Part shown: positions 10,769 to 18,789 of the stretch, in pieces
Numbering within the stretch: the stretch's first letter is position 1
Layout: every line of letters begins with the position of its first letter
DNA from: Methylophaga sulfidovorans
GTDB taxonomy: Bacteria; Pseudomonadota; Gammaproteobacteria; Nitrosococcales; Methylophagaceae
Reading direction: 5' to 3'
Assembly: GCF_900114205.1 (NCBI RefSeq)
Contig: NZ_FOSH01000006.1
Coordinates: 1-64,000, forward strand
DNA length: 64,000 bases
The notes under the pieces: model-generated
The model's database searches: none
The model's input: only the letters and a program-made list of their open reading frames with translations
Told to the model about the DNA's origin: nothing
Translations under genes and position numbers: made by a program

Positions 10769-11718
10769 GTGTGTTGAATGTGACGGTGGCAAACGTAGAG
10801 CAAATCACCGATGTCGTCAAACGGTTTACATTTGTACAGGAGAATGGAGAAGCGTTACCTAAATTCTCTGGTGGTAGTCATGTGGTGGTATCAATGAATA
10901 TCAATGGCCGCACACACCGTAATCCTTATTCATTAATGAGTTCGCCAGCGAATACGGAGAGTTATCAGATTGCTGTTCGTCGTCAGGACAATTCACGTGG
11001 TGGTTCTGTTTTTATGCATGAACAGGTTAAACCTGGCACTAAATTAACCATTACCTATCCAGTTAACTTATTTGCCATCAATCGTCTTGGAAAAAAACAT
11101 ATTTTAGTTGCTGGTGGTATAGGCATCACACCGTTTATGTCTCAGATCGCTGATTTGAACCGTTTAGGTGCAGATTACGAGCTGCATTATGCTTACCGAT
11201 CAGCCGAGCATGCTGCATTTCGTCAAGAACTTGAAGCGTTATGTGGGGATCGTGTGCATTTTTATGTAGAAGATGATGGCTCACGCATTGACTTTGGTGA
11301 CTTACTCAGCCATCAACCATTAGGTACACATGCTTATGTGTGTGGCCCTGAACCAATGGTGAAACTGATGTTGTTGACAGCAAAACATTTGGGATGGCCG
11401 AGTAATCATGTGCATAGCGAGCAGTTCTCTGCACCACCTATTGGCGATGAGTTCACTGTCATTCTGACCGAGTCAGAGAAAGAGATCGTCGTTCCTGGTG
11501 ATATGAGTATGTTAGAAGCCATGGAAGAAGCGGGGGTGGATGCGCCTTTCCTATGTCGTGGCGGTGCCTGCGGTCGTTGCGAACTAGAAGTAGTTGAAAC
11601 GGATGGTGCGCTATTACATCACGACCATTATTTAAGCGATGCTGAAAAAACGGCTGGTAATAAAATCTTACCGTGCGTCTCTCGTGCGAAATGTACCCGG
11701 CTTGTAGTGAATTTGTGA
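10765..11718 (+). CDS. dmmB: Dimethylamine monooxygenase reductase subunit DmmB
   Basis: A 317-residue reductase in the order flavin domain, NAD(P) domain, plant-type 2Fe-2S domain, as in phthalate dioxygenase reductase and VanB. Visible motifs are RNPYSLMSS-like flavin binding (NPYSLMSSP near 53), VAGGIGITPFMSQ (near 115), CGPEPMV (near 193) and the ferredoxin motif LCRGGACGRC with the final Cys in ILPCVSRAKC. It feeds electrons from NAD(P)H to the haem subunit. Coupled by ATGA overlap to dmmA and followed 9 bases later by dmmC. Confidence 0.9.
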   Translation: MSVLNVTVANVEQITDVVKRFTFVQENGEALPKFSGGSHVVVSMNINGRTHRNPYSLMSSPANTESYQIAVRRQDNSRGGSVFMHEQVKPGTKLTITYPVNLFAINRLGKKHILVAGGIGITPFMSQIADLNRLGADYELHYAYRSAEHAAFRQELEALCGDRVHFYVEDDGSRIDFGDLLSHQPLGTHAYVCGPEPMVKLMLLTAKHLGWPSNHVHSEQFSAPPIGDEFTVILTESEKEIVVPGDMSMLEAMEEAGVDAPFLCRGGACGRCELEVVETDGALLHHDHYLSDAEKTAGNKILPCVSRAKCTRLVVNL

Positions 11719-11727
11719 GGATAAATT

Positions 11728-12768
11728 ATGAATATGGCATTTAAAAAAGAAACATTTCGGGATGATTATACGTTCACGAATTCGCCCGAAGCTATTCGTC
11801 GCTTTCCATTCCCGTTTGATAAAGATGAGTATATGTACAGTGTCAATATCGAACAGCATACAAAGGGCGTACCGGGCTCTGTATTTGAAAATGTGATCGA
11901 TTTGGATGAGCATTATGTGGCCGAGTGTGAAGACCGCCGGATTACGTTGGAACAAGACCCAGACCGTTGCATTGCGTTACCACACATGATGGATGCACAG
12001 TGGGATATGCTGGAATTAGGAATGGAGTCGTTAGCTCAAGATTTCCCTGAACACTTCCAGTTAACTAAAGATGGCGATAAATGGCATTGGATCAATAAAC
12101 CATTAGGCATCGATCACACGTTTATATTTGGAGATTTATCTACCTTACCGATGGAACCATTTGAGTTTATCGGGCGTCAACTTCAAGGTGATTGGGTCGT
12201 CATGGATCAGCGTGATGATGATCTGTTTGCTGATATGGGGATTGTCACTAGTCAGGCAGACTGGTCATTAGCATTTGACGCGGGTATGTCTTTTAAAGAA
12301 TGGCATGGACCTGTTCCACAAGCGAACGAAATGGGCATTTTTGAACGCGCATTAAAATATTTGCTGCATTTGCAATACGGTAGCCCTGTTCGACGTTTGA
12401 ACTGGACGATGACGGTAAATCCTCGCCTTGATACTTCACCAGAGAATTATCCAGTTTGGGGACCTGATAACGTGTCGGTCACCGCAGATAATGTGGCAGA
12501 TAAGGTTTTTTTACGAGTGGAGTTACAGACGTTATTTCGTCTACCAAGAAGTAATGCGATGGCTTTTGGTATTCGTGGTTACCTTATCAGTGTGCGTGAT
12601 ATTGCCACTTATCCTCGTTGGGCAAAACGGCTGCATCGAGTGATGACAAATCTGCATCCTGATTTATCTGAATACAAAGGGTTAACCAATTATCGTCAAT
12701 TAGTGATTGATTGGCTGGCACCAATGGATGACGGTGCTGATATTGGTGAAGGTACGCATCCGGAATAA
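11728..12768 (+). CDS. dmmC: Haem-dependent oxidative N-demethylase (DUF3445), DmmC
   Basis: 346-residue catalytic subunit of dimethylamine monooxygenase, a DUF3445 protein. The Pseudomonas mendocina homologue was shown to bind haem in a PAS-like fold and demethylate dimethylamine with oxygen. Recognisable elements include RFPFPFDKDEY at the N-terminus, WDMLELGMESLAQDFPEHF near 91 and the central HTFIFGDLSTL. LNWTM and the C-terminal VFLRVELQTLFRLPRS...FGIRGYL follow. I do not assign the haem ligand from sequence alone. Subunit naming follows the dmmDABC convention; HODM literature calls this subunit alpha. GAGGA precedes the ATG. It needs oxygen, unlike Tmd. Confidence 0.88.
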   Translation: MNMAFKKETFRDDYTFTNSPEAIRRFPFPFDKDEYMYSVNIEQHTKGVPGSVFENVIDLDEHYVAECEDRRITLEQDPDRCIALPHMMDAQWDMLELGMESLAQDFPEHFQLTKDGDKWHWINKPLGIDHTFIFGDLSTLPMEPFEFIGRQLQGDWVVMDQRDDDLFADMGIVTSQADWSLAFDAGMSFKEWHGPVPQANEMGIFERALKYLLHLQYGSPVRRLNWTMTVNPRLDTSPENYPVWGPDNVSVTADNVADKVFLRVELQTLFRLPRSNAMAFGIRGYLISVRDIATYPRWAKRLHRVMTNLHPDLSEYKGLTNYRQLVIDWLAPMDDGADIGEGTHPE

Positions 12769-12809
12769 CAAAGAGATTAGGGGTAATCATTTAGTTAAAG
12801 GAAGGAAAG

Positions 12810-13592
12810 ATGAAAAAAACAGTTTTGATGGTGGCAATGGCGGCAGCATCAACGTTCTCAGCAACCAGTACCATCGCAGATGAAGTATCACCACATAGTT
12901 TTAGTTCCAACGTGGGAATTTTCAGCCAATATGTATTTCGTGGCATTACTTATAGTGATGAAAGGCCTGCATTACAAGGTGGTTTTGACTATGCTCATGA
13001 TAATGGACTCTATGCGGGAATATGGGGCTCAACATTAGAAGAGGACGACAATGCAGGTAACAGTCTGGAAGTGGACTTTTATGGTGGTTATTACCATCAA
13101 TTAACCGACGATATTGGCATTGATGTTGGGTTGCTGCAGTTCTATTACCCTGATCACAAAAAGTATAACGGCGAAAATATTGACACGACTGAAGCCTATC
13201 TTGCTGCGAGCTGGAAATGGTTTACAGCAAAATACAGTCGGACTCTAACTGACTGGGGTGGTGTGAATAATAAATCAGCTGGTATTGATGGTTACGCCAA
13301 TGGGGATACCAAAGGCACTGAATATATCGAGCTGAACTTTGCCTACCAGTTACCCTGGGAAGTGAATCTGAACTTACATGTAGGTCACCTGGATGTGAAA
13401 AACTACAGTGATTTCAATTACACGGACTATATGATTGGTTTAAGTAAAGACCTGACCATTGCTCAGTCTGAAGGCTGGACGGTGGGGATTAATTACACCG
13501 ACACCGATGCAGATAAAGCCTGGTGGACAGGTGTTGATGGTGATAATCGTGGCGATAACCAATTTATCGGCTATATATCACGATCGTTTTAG
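12810..13592 (+). CDS. TorF-family putative outer-membrane porin
   Basis: 260 residues with a cleavable signal peptide (MKKTVLMVAMAAASTFSATSTIA, cleavage near 23) and a beta-rich body typical of the TorF/Gcw_chp family: SSNVGIFSQYVFRGITYS near the N-terminus, many alternating aromatic strands and a C-terminal FIGYISRSF ending in Phe as in outer-membrane barrels. It follows dmmC by 41 bases with a good Shine-Dalgarno (GGAAGG), so it is probably in the dmm operon and may let small amines cross the outer membrane. The substrate is not known from sequence. Confidence 0.85.
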   Translation: MKKTVLMVAMAAASTFSATSTIADEVSPHSFSSNVGIFSQYVFRGITYSDERPALQGGFDYAHDNGLYAGIWGSTLEEDDNAGNSLEVDFYGGYYHQLTDDIGIDVGLLQFYYPDHKKYNGENIDTTEAYLAASWKWFTAKYSRTLTDWGGVNNKSAGIDGYANGDTKGTEYIELNFAYQLPWEVNLNLHVGHLDVKNYSDFNYTDYMIGLSKDLTIAQSEGWTVGINYTDTDADKAWWTGVDGDNRGDNQFIGYISRSF

Positions 13593-13610
13593 CAATTTCA
13601 TAAGCGGCAG

Positions 13611-13642
13611 CAGAGAGTCATGGATGGCTCTCTCTGTTTATT
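13611..13642. terminator. Hairpin between convergent porin and PAS genes
   Basis: CAGAGAG (13611-13617) can pair with CTCTCTG (13630-13636), with additional shifted pairing in the GA/CT-rich arms, followed by TTTATTG. It lies in the 45-bp gap between convergent genes and probably terminates at least the dmm-porin transcript. Confidence 0.55.
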
Positions 13643-15020
13643 GCTCTGACGTAATATGCTCCAGCCCAGTCATCATGGCTTGATAATTATCACTACTGAT
13701 ATCAATGATGATGCCTTCCAAAGTTAATAACTCATCCGTTCCAGAAAAGACACCTTTACCCCGTTCCATCACCCATTTGATTTTGTTACTACGGGTCTGG
13801 ATACGGTAAATGATTTGAAAACTGCGTTGTTGATTAACTTGTTGCTGGACATATTCCCAAACACGCTGCTGATCATCAGGATAAATCAGCTGCATATAGT
13901 TGAAATGGAGGGAGTTGGTAATTTCATAAGGCTGGTATTCCGTTACTTCCAGACAGCCTTCACTGACATAGTCAAATGTCCAGTTACGATCATTTTTACA
14001 ACGATAAAGCATGCAGGGCACATTCGGCATGATCATATCGTTGGCTAATCTGGAACTGGCTTTGAGGTCGGCAGACGTTTGTTTGATACGGCTGATATCG
14101 GTCAGTGTGCCCATCACGCTGCTGCGTTCACTTTTGAGACGGGCAGTGGTGGAAGCACGCATTTCAAACCATTGCGAGCGGCCATTTTTTGCAATGAGGC
14201 GTAATTCAAACTGACTGTGGTGGCGTTTGCCTTCTGTCAGGGCGTTTATCCGGGCTTCTGCCAGCGGCAGATCTTCCGGGTGAATAAATTGAAATAAGGT
14301 TTTTTGCATGCACTCTTGTGGCGTGTAATCGAGCATGCGTTCCCAGGCGGGATTAAGAAAAATGATTTTTTGATCAACATTCATTTGAAACACGATTTGA
14401 TCAAGGCGATCGATAAGATAACGGTAGGTGTGATCGATATCCAGTTTGGTCGAGGTCGGTTCAGATGAGGTGGTGGTGGTGAACTGCAACAGGAACTGAC
14501 CATGTTGCTGTAAGGAGTTGAGAGGAGACAGTGATATCTGAGCCGGGATGGTTGTGCCATCCACATACAGCATACGTAACATCATGGTTTCACTGGAACG
14601 TTGATTATGCTGACGGCTGATAAAGTCTGTCATTTGTTGGTGTGAGCTGGGATGAATCAGATTGGTAAGAGGCAAGTCGGTAATCATGTCGCGCATGCCA
14701 TTCATACCCAGTTCTTTTAGAAAGGCATTGTTGGCAAATTTAATGTTATAACCATCAATAACAGCAGCAGGCGTAGAAAGTTTGCTGGAGAGGTCCTGGC
14801 CCCAGATAACATCATCAAAGGCGATGGGGGATTGGGATTGAGGACGGCGTTTTAACCGAGGGTAGAGCGTCATGGCTAATATGGCGGATAAAAACATGGC
14901 AAGCACAGCAGCGAGCGTGGATATGTGTACTTTAAATGGGGCGCTGCTATCCCACCAGAAACCTAATACCAGTACAAATATACTGCTTAACATGACCAGA
15001 CTGAACAAGATGATACTCAT
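13638..15020 (-). CDS. Membrane protein with three PAS domains and no output domain
   Basis: 460 residues: two N-terminal transmembrane helices (about 2-22 and 32-52) with a very short external loop, then three PAS domains at roughly 75-190, 205-320 and 335-450. PAS2 and PAS3 carry typical PAS/PAC text such as LNPAWERMLDYTP and TLEGIIIDIS. No histidine kinase, GGDEF, EAL, methyl-accepting or DNA-binding region follows. It is transcribed away from the adjacent sensor kinase gene with 48 bases between them, so it may modulate that kinase by direct contact. This is inference. Confidence 0.8.
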   Translation of the reverse strand: MSIILFSLVMLSSIFVLVLGFWWDSSAPFKVHISTLAAVLAMFLSAILAMTLYPRLKRRPQSQSPIAFDDVIWGQDLSSKLSTPAAVIDGYNIKFANNAFLKELGMNGMRDMITDLPLTNLIHPSSHQQMTDFISRQHNQRSSETMMLRMLYVDGTTIPAQISLSPLNSLQQHGQFLLQFTTTTSSEPTSTKLDIDHTYRYLIDRLDQIVFQMNVDQKIIFLNPAWERMLDYTPQECMQKTLFQFIHPEDLPLAEARINALTEGKRHHSQFELRLIAKNGRSQWFEMRASTTARLKSERSSVMGTLTDISRIKQTSADLKASSRLANDMIMPNVPCMLYRCKNDRNWTFDYVSEGCLEVTEYQPYEITNSLHFNYMQLIYPDDQQRVWEYVQQQVNQQRSFQIIYRIQTRSNKIKWVMERGKGVFSGTDELLTLEGIIIDISSDNYQAMMTGLEHITSEQ

Positions 15021-15068
15021 GTTTATATCCTTATTTAATCACCCACGTTGTTGTGATGTGTTGGCAGC

Positions 15069-16892
15069 ATGTTGACTTTAAAACAGCGCTTCAGCGAAAT
15101 CTTTCGTATTTTTTCCCGACGTACGCTTTATGCAAAGTGGGTAGTGTTGCTGATATGTATTGCTGCGACTATCTCATTGATGCAGGCAGGTATTTTCTTT
15201 CTTCTGGATTATATGCCTTCTGTACAAATAGCTCTAGCCAAGGTCAATGAACAGAAATATTACTGGGAAAATCAATTAGTTCATATTGATGTAAAGGACA
15301 GTGAAAAGTCACAAAAACTGTTCAGTGATATGCAGTCTCATTTTTTGAATACGCAGGATCCAGCCGTCATATGGATGCTTCGCCAGAAAAATGATGATAT
15401 CGCTGAAGCCGTAAAGATAATCGAGTCTGAACAAGCTAATTTTGCTCAGTTAGCATCATTAAATTTACGTGCTGCCGTGCAGTTGCGAGGAGCTGACCGT
15501 TTGGCCTCAGCCTATAAAAATCTTGAACAGGCACTGCATAAAGATATTGAGATTAAACGAGCGGTATTAACACTGCTGGAATCTATCAGTCTGGTATTTG
15601 TGCTGAGCTGTATTTTGCTATTGGTGCTATCTACCCGGAAATTGCTGGTTGAACGACTTGATCGGCTTATGGCGTTTATCTACACCAAAAACAGTGAAAC
15701 CAGTGCACTGGATGTCGAAGATGAATTTGCTTTGCTAGAGCATAGAGTGTCAGAGCTGTCTGCCAAGATGGAAAGCTTTGAGACAGAAGTGGCCTGGGCG
15801 CACCGAACCAGTGAGCATATTCGTGTATTAACCCGTGCCCAAACCTTTCTATTACGTTTTATTAAAACCGTATCTGAAGATGTATTGAGTGAAAAAACAC
15901 TGCTCAAGATGCTTTATTCACTTGAACGTACTATGGGCTTTACCAACACGGCATTGATTTATACCGACGATGCCGCAGTGATATCCACTGAGCAGATCCT
16001 TTATTCCCACCACCAACCCAATGCTATTTCTGATCAGGTTTTTGATGAATTGATCGCGTCTGGCACGGCATCATTTATAGAGCTGAATGTTGAGGCTGAA
16101 GAAGTTGAATGTCTTGGTTTGAGCTTTACAGGCAGTCGTAATGAAGTCGGCGTGTTAGTGGTTGAAATGCAAAAAGGCCGCTTTCTGGAAGACTCTGAGA
16201 TTAAAGTGCTGGAAATCACTGCCAAACTGCTGAGTATGGTGACCAAGTTTCAAAGCCATGATGAAGAGGGACGTCGTCTGGCGATTCTGGAAGAGCGTGC
16301 GGCCATTGCTCGTGAGCTGCATGACTCGCTGGCTCAATCATTGTCCTTTATGAAAATACAGATGGCCAGACTGCAATCGAATGTGATTGATGATAAGCAA
16401 CGTGAGGTCACCACAGAACTCAGGGAAGGTCTGGACAATGCCTATCGCGAATTAAGAGAGCTGTTGACCACCTTCCGGGTGCATATGGATTTGCGCGGTC
16501 TGGGTTATGCGATTCAGGCTACTATCGATGAATTCTCACAACGCTCCAGTCTGGCGATTACTTTAGACAACCGCTTAGTGAACTGTCGACTGACGGTAAA
16601 TGAAGAGTTTCACATTCTGCATGTGGTCCGTGAAGCCTTATCGAATATCGTGCGTCATTCCGGCGCCAAGCACGTTTCAATTTTGATGTTAGTTAATAAC
16701 AAGGGGGAATTAGAGTTAACGATTGATGATGATGGGGTGGGCATGAGCAAAGTGTCATCGACCTATGATCATCATGGACAGGCAATAATGAAAGAACGAG
16801 CCAAGACCTTAGGTGGTGACATTGATGTCATGGCGAGACGTTATGGAGGAACACGGGTACGGCTGAAATTTGTACCAAAACTTGCGGAATAG
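15069..16892 (+). CDS. NarX-type (HisKA_3) sensor histidine kinase
   Basis: 607 residues. TM1 at about 27-52, a periplasmic helical region of about 125 residues, TM2 near 178-198, a coiled linker and a GAF-like domain (about 260-400). Then the HisKA_3 dimerisation box RAAIARELHDSLAQS with phospho-acceptor His near 418, and an ATPase domain with N-box EALSNIVRHS, DDDGVGM and GGTRVRL. The NarX periplasmic nitrate-binding P-box (INxAGxxRM type) is not seen, so the signal is probably not nitrate. The cognate regulator follows 26 bases downstream. Given the surroundings, a methylated-amine signal is a reasonable hypothesis. Confidence 0.88.
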   Translation: MLTLKQRFSEIFRIFSRRTLYAKWVVLLICIAATISLMQAGIFFLLDYMPSVQIALAKVNEQKYYWENQLVHIDVKDSEKSQKLFSDMQSHFLNTQDPAVIWMLRQKNDDIAEAVKIIESEQANFAQLASLNLRAAVQLRGADRLASAYKNLEQALHKDIEIKRAVLTLLESISLVFVLSCILLLVLSTRKLLVERLDRLMAFIYTKNSETSALDVEDEFALLEHRVSELSAKMESFETEVAWAHRTSEHIRVLTRAQTFLLRFIKTVSEDVLSEKTLLKMLYSLERTMGFTNTALIYTDDAAVISTEQILYSHHQPNAISDQVFDELIASGTASFIELNVEAEEVECLGLSFTGSRNEVGVLVVEMQKGRFLEDSEIKVLEITAKLLSMVTKFQSHDEEGRRLAILEERAAIARELHDSLAQSLSFMKIQMARLQSNVIDDKQREVTTELREGLDNAYRELRELLTTFRVHMDLRGLGYAIQATIDEFSQRSSLAITLDNRLVNCRLTVNEEFHILHVVREALSNIVRHSGAKHVSILMLVNNKGELELTIDDDGVGMSKVSSTYDHHGQAIMKERAKTLGGDIDVMARRYGGTRVRLKFVPKLAE

Positions 16893-16918
16893 CTCGTCAT
16901 AAAAAATAAGAGAGAGAA

Positions 16919-17557
16919 ATGGAAAATAAAATAAGAATATTAATCATCGATGACCATCCCTTATTTAGAAAAGGGGTGAGTCAGATTATTTCTGATGAAC
17001 CAAACTTCGAGGTAGTAGGAGAGGCCGCATCTGGTTTGGATGGTATTGAACTGGCAGTGCAGTTAGCCCCGGATCTCGTACTGCTGGACTTGAATATGAA
17101 AGGTATTGATGGTCTGGAAACCTTAAGGAGACTCAAACAAACAGACCTGAAATCACGCTATGTTGTGCTCACCGTGTCTGATGCAGAAGAAGATTTGCTG
17201 GAAGCGCTGAAGTCTGGTGCCGACGGTTATCTGTTAAAGGATATGGAGCCGGAAGATTTACGCTCTAACCTGGTAAAAGCGGCTTTGGGTGTGACGGTAT
17301 TACAGGATAGCCTGACAGAAGTACTTACAAAGGCCTTGATCGAGCCGGATACAAAAACGACGGCAGCGGATGTGAATCTGACAGATAGAGAAACAGAAAT
17401 TCTCGACTGTCTGGCCGAAGGGATGAACAATAAAAATATTGCCAGAAAGCTGGGTATCAGTGACACCACAGTGAAAGTGCATATTAAAAATATTCTTCGT
17501 AAACTCAATTTAACCAGCCGGCTTGAAGCGGCTGTATGGCGTCATCAGAATAGATAA
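16919..17557 (+). CDS. NarL/FixJ-type response regulator
   Basis: 212 residues. Receiver domain (1-120) with acidic pair IIDDHPLF, phospho-acceptor Asp in LVLLDLNMKG (near 58), Thr in VLTVSD and Lys in YLLKDMEP. LuxR-type helix-turn-helix at about 148-210: LTDRETEILDCLAEGMNNKNIARKL then VKVHIKNILRKL. AGAGAGAA precedes the ATG. Partner of the upstream kinase. NarL-family regulators bind inverted heptamers, and three such palindromes occur upstream of tmd, dmmD and the amt-like gene, so it is the likely activator of the island. Confidence 0.92.
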   Translation: MENKIRILIIDDHPLFRKGVSQIISDEPNFEVVGEAASGLDGIELAVQLAPDLVLLDLNMKGIDGLETLRRLKQTDLKSRYVVLTVSDAEEDLLEALKSGADGYLLKDMEPEDLRSNLVKAALGVTVLQDSLTEVLTKALIEPDTKTTAADVNLTDRETEILDCLAEGMNNKNIARKLGISDTTVKVHIKNILRKLNLTSRLEAAVWRHQNR

Positions 17558-17560
17558 AAA

Positions 17561-17592
17561 AATCGGTAGGCGAAATGCCTACCGATTTTCGA
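17561..17592. terminator. Bidirectional terminator between regulator and cupin genes
   Basis: An 11-bp perfect stem, AATCGGTAGGC (17561-17571) and GCCTACCGATT (17577-17587), with a GAAAT loop, flanked by A5 on the left and TTTTC on the right. It lies between convergent genes and can work in both directions. Confidence 0.9.
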
Positions 17593-17609
17593 GCCTTTTA
17601 ACGCTTGGA

Positions 17610-17951
17610 TTAAAGGGGCTTGCGTTGACCCACGAAGAAGCCTACGCCTCTGCTTGGTGTGGTAAAGGTAATGGTTTCGCCATTACCGAAATACAGTACG
17701 TCACCCACTTTGGCGTGGACTTGTTTGCCTGACTCGTCGCTGATAATAAATTCACCTTCAGCTACATACTTCATTTCTTCATAATCGTAGGTATAAACCA
17801 GCGGTTCATCACTTTTATTTAAATGAAAGAAACCAGCACAAATGGTTTTATCTTTGCTGTCTGAAATCACTGTATCGCCGAATGTGGCATTAACACCGTC
17901 AACACCCATAGATGGTTGTGGGTCTTTTACAGCTTGTTGAATATATTTCAT
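17610..17951 (-). CDS. EutQ-like cupin protein
   Basis: About 113 residues of a single cupin barrel resembling the EutQ/DUF861 group: TICAGFFHLNKSD, YDYEEMKYVAEGEFII, VGDVLYFGNGETITFTTP, GVGFFVGQ. The metal-binding His pattern of classical cupins is weak: no HxH is visible in motif 1. A longer frame starts at 18020, but ATG at 17951 has a GGAGAC Shine-Dalgarno eight bases upstream and begins the conserved fold. Function is unknown. Cupins of this type occur near amine-catabolism genes, and its place between the regulators and the Amt-like gene ties it to the island. Confidence 0.8.
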   Translation of the reverse strand: MKYIQQAVKDPQPSMGVDGVNATFGDTVISDSKDKTICAGFFHLNKSDEPLVYTYDYEEMKYVAEGEFIISDESGKQVHAKVGDVLYFGNGETITFTTPSRGVGFFVGQRKPL

Positions 17952-18204
17952 ATCTTGTCTCCAAATAGTTTTGTGTAAAAACACATAAGCTATTAAATCG
18001 ACATGATGCAACGGCAACAATTATTAAGAAGGCTTAATCAAAAAGAAGTACAAAGCCATGAGAAAATGTATTTGTGATAAGCCAACACGTATAAATTAAG
18101 CTAGCTAGAACAGTAGTAAAAAATCAATTTATACTTTTAGACTAAAAAAATATCTAACGGACCTCGTGTCTGTTAAACAGAGTGTTAGTGATAAAGGAAC
18201 AGAT

Positions 18205-18618
18205 ATGGATATCAAAATTAAGAGAATAATTATTACTGGTTTAGTCGGTTTATTGGTTTTATTAGCATATAGATTGATTGCTTTTGAATACATGTCTTAC
18301 TCGATTCAGAACATGTCTAAACAGATGCTTGAAAATGCTCAACAAGCCCAAAACAAAATAGTTGAGCAACAATTACAACTCCAGCGTCAAAAGAAACAGG
18401 AAGCAGCCGCTAAAGCAATTGCGGAGCAAAGAGCACAAGAGCGAGCATTTAAAATCCAGCAAGAGAAGGCAAGATATGAGCAAGCTTTTGAAGACTGGTA
18501 CAAGCAGCCGGAAGGTTGTGATAATTGGCGTTCACAAAGCCATATGGTCGAATGTGTAAATCACAAAATGCGTGCAAAGAACGAGTTTAAAGCTATTTAC
18601 AACAAACCTAAAAAATAA
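18205..18618 (+). CDS. Small membrane-anchored coiled-coil protein, unknown function
   Basis: I do not recognise this family. From the ATG at 18205 (AAGGA six bases upstream) it is 137 residues. It has a basic start, one transmembrane helix (about 7-28, IIITGLVGLLVLLAYRLIAF) and a long charged Gln/Lys/Glu/Ala-rich coiled coil (about 38-100). A C-terminal part contains two cysteines (GCDNW, VECVNH). A GTG at 18166 would add 13 residues but lacks a ribosome site. It lies between the cupin and the Amt-like gene. Confidence 0.65.
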   Translation: MDIKIKRIIITGLVGLLVLLAYRLIAFEYMSYSIQNMSKQMLENAQQAQNKIVEQQLQLQRQKKQEAAAKAIAEQRAQERAFKIQQEKARYEQAFEDWYKQPEGCDNWRSQSHMVECVNHKMRAKNEFKAIYNKPKK

Positions 18619-18678
18619 CTTTATCTAATCTTATAAATTTGTCGAAAAATAGCAAAATTGCTTAGGTTTAGAGACATA

Positions 18679-18694
18679 TACCACTTAAGTGTTA
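18679..18694. promoter_or_regulatory. 7-2-7 palindrome upstream of the amt-like gene
   Basis: TACCACT-TA-AGTGTTA, centred about 103 bp before the start at 18790. It has the same layout and TA centre as the tmd and dmmD sites. Its heptamers fit NarL consensus less well than the dmmD site, but the CACTTAAGTG core is a perfect palindrome. Confidence 0.45.
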
Positions 18695-18789
18695 ATGTCT
18701 AGGAAGAATAGACGTATAAAAAGGCAGGGAATAGATTCCTCTGTATGTGACTGAATTAACAGGCACATTTACTATGAGGACTGAAAACC

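Noticed and set aside
15014-15020. TACTCAT heptamer at the PAS-protein start as a fourth regulator site
   Set aside because: No inverted partner at the 2-base spacing, and it overlaps the start codon; single heptamers occur by chance.
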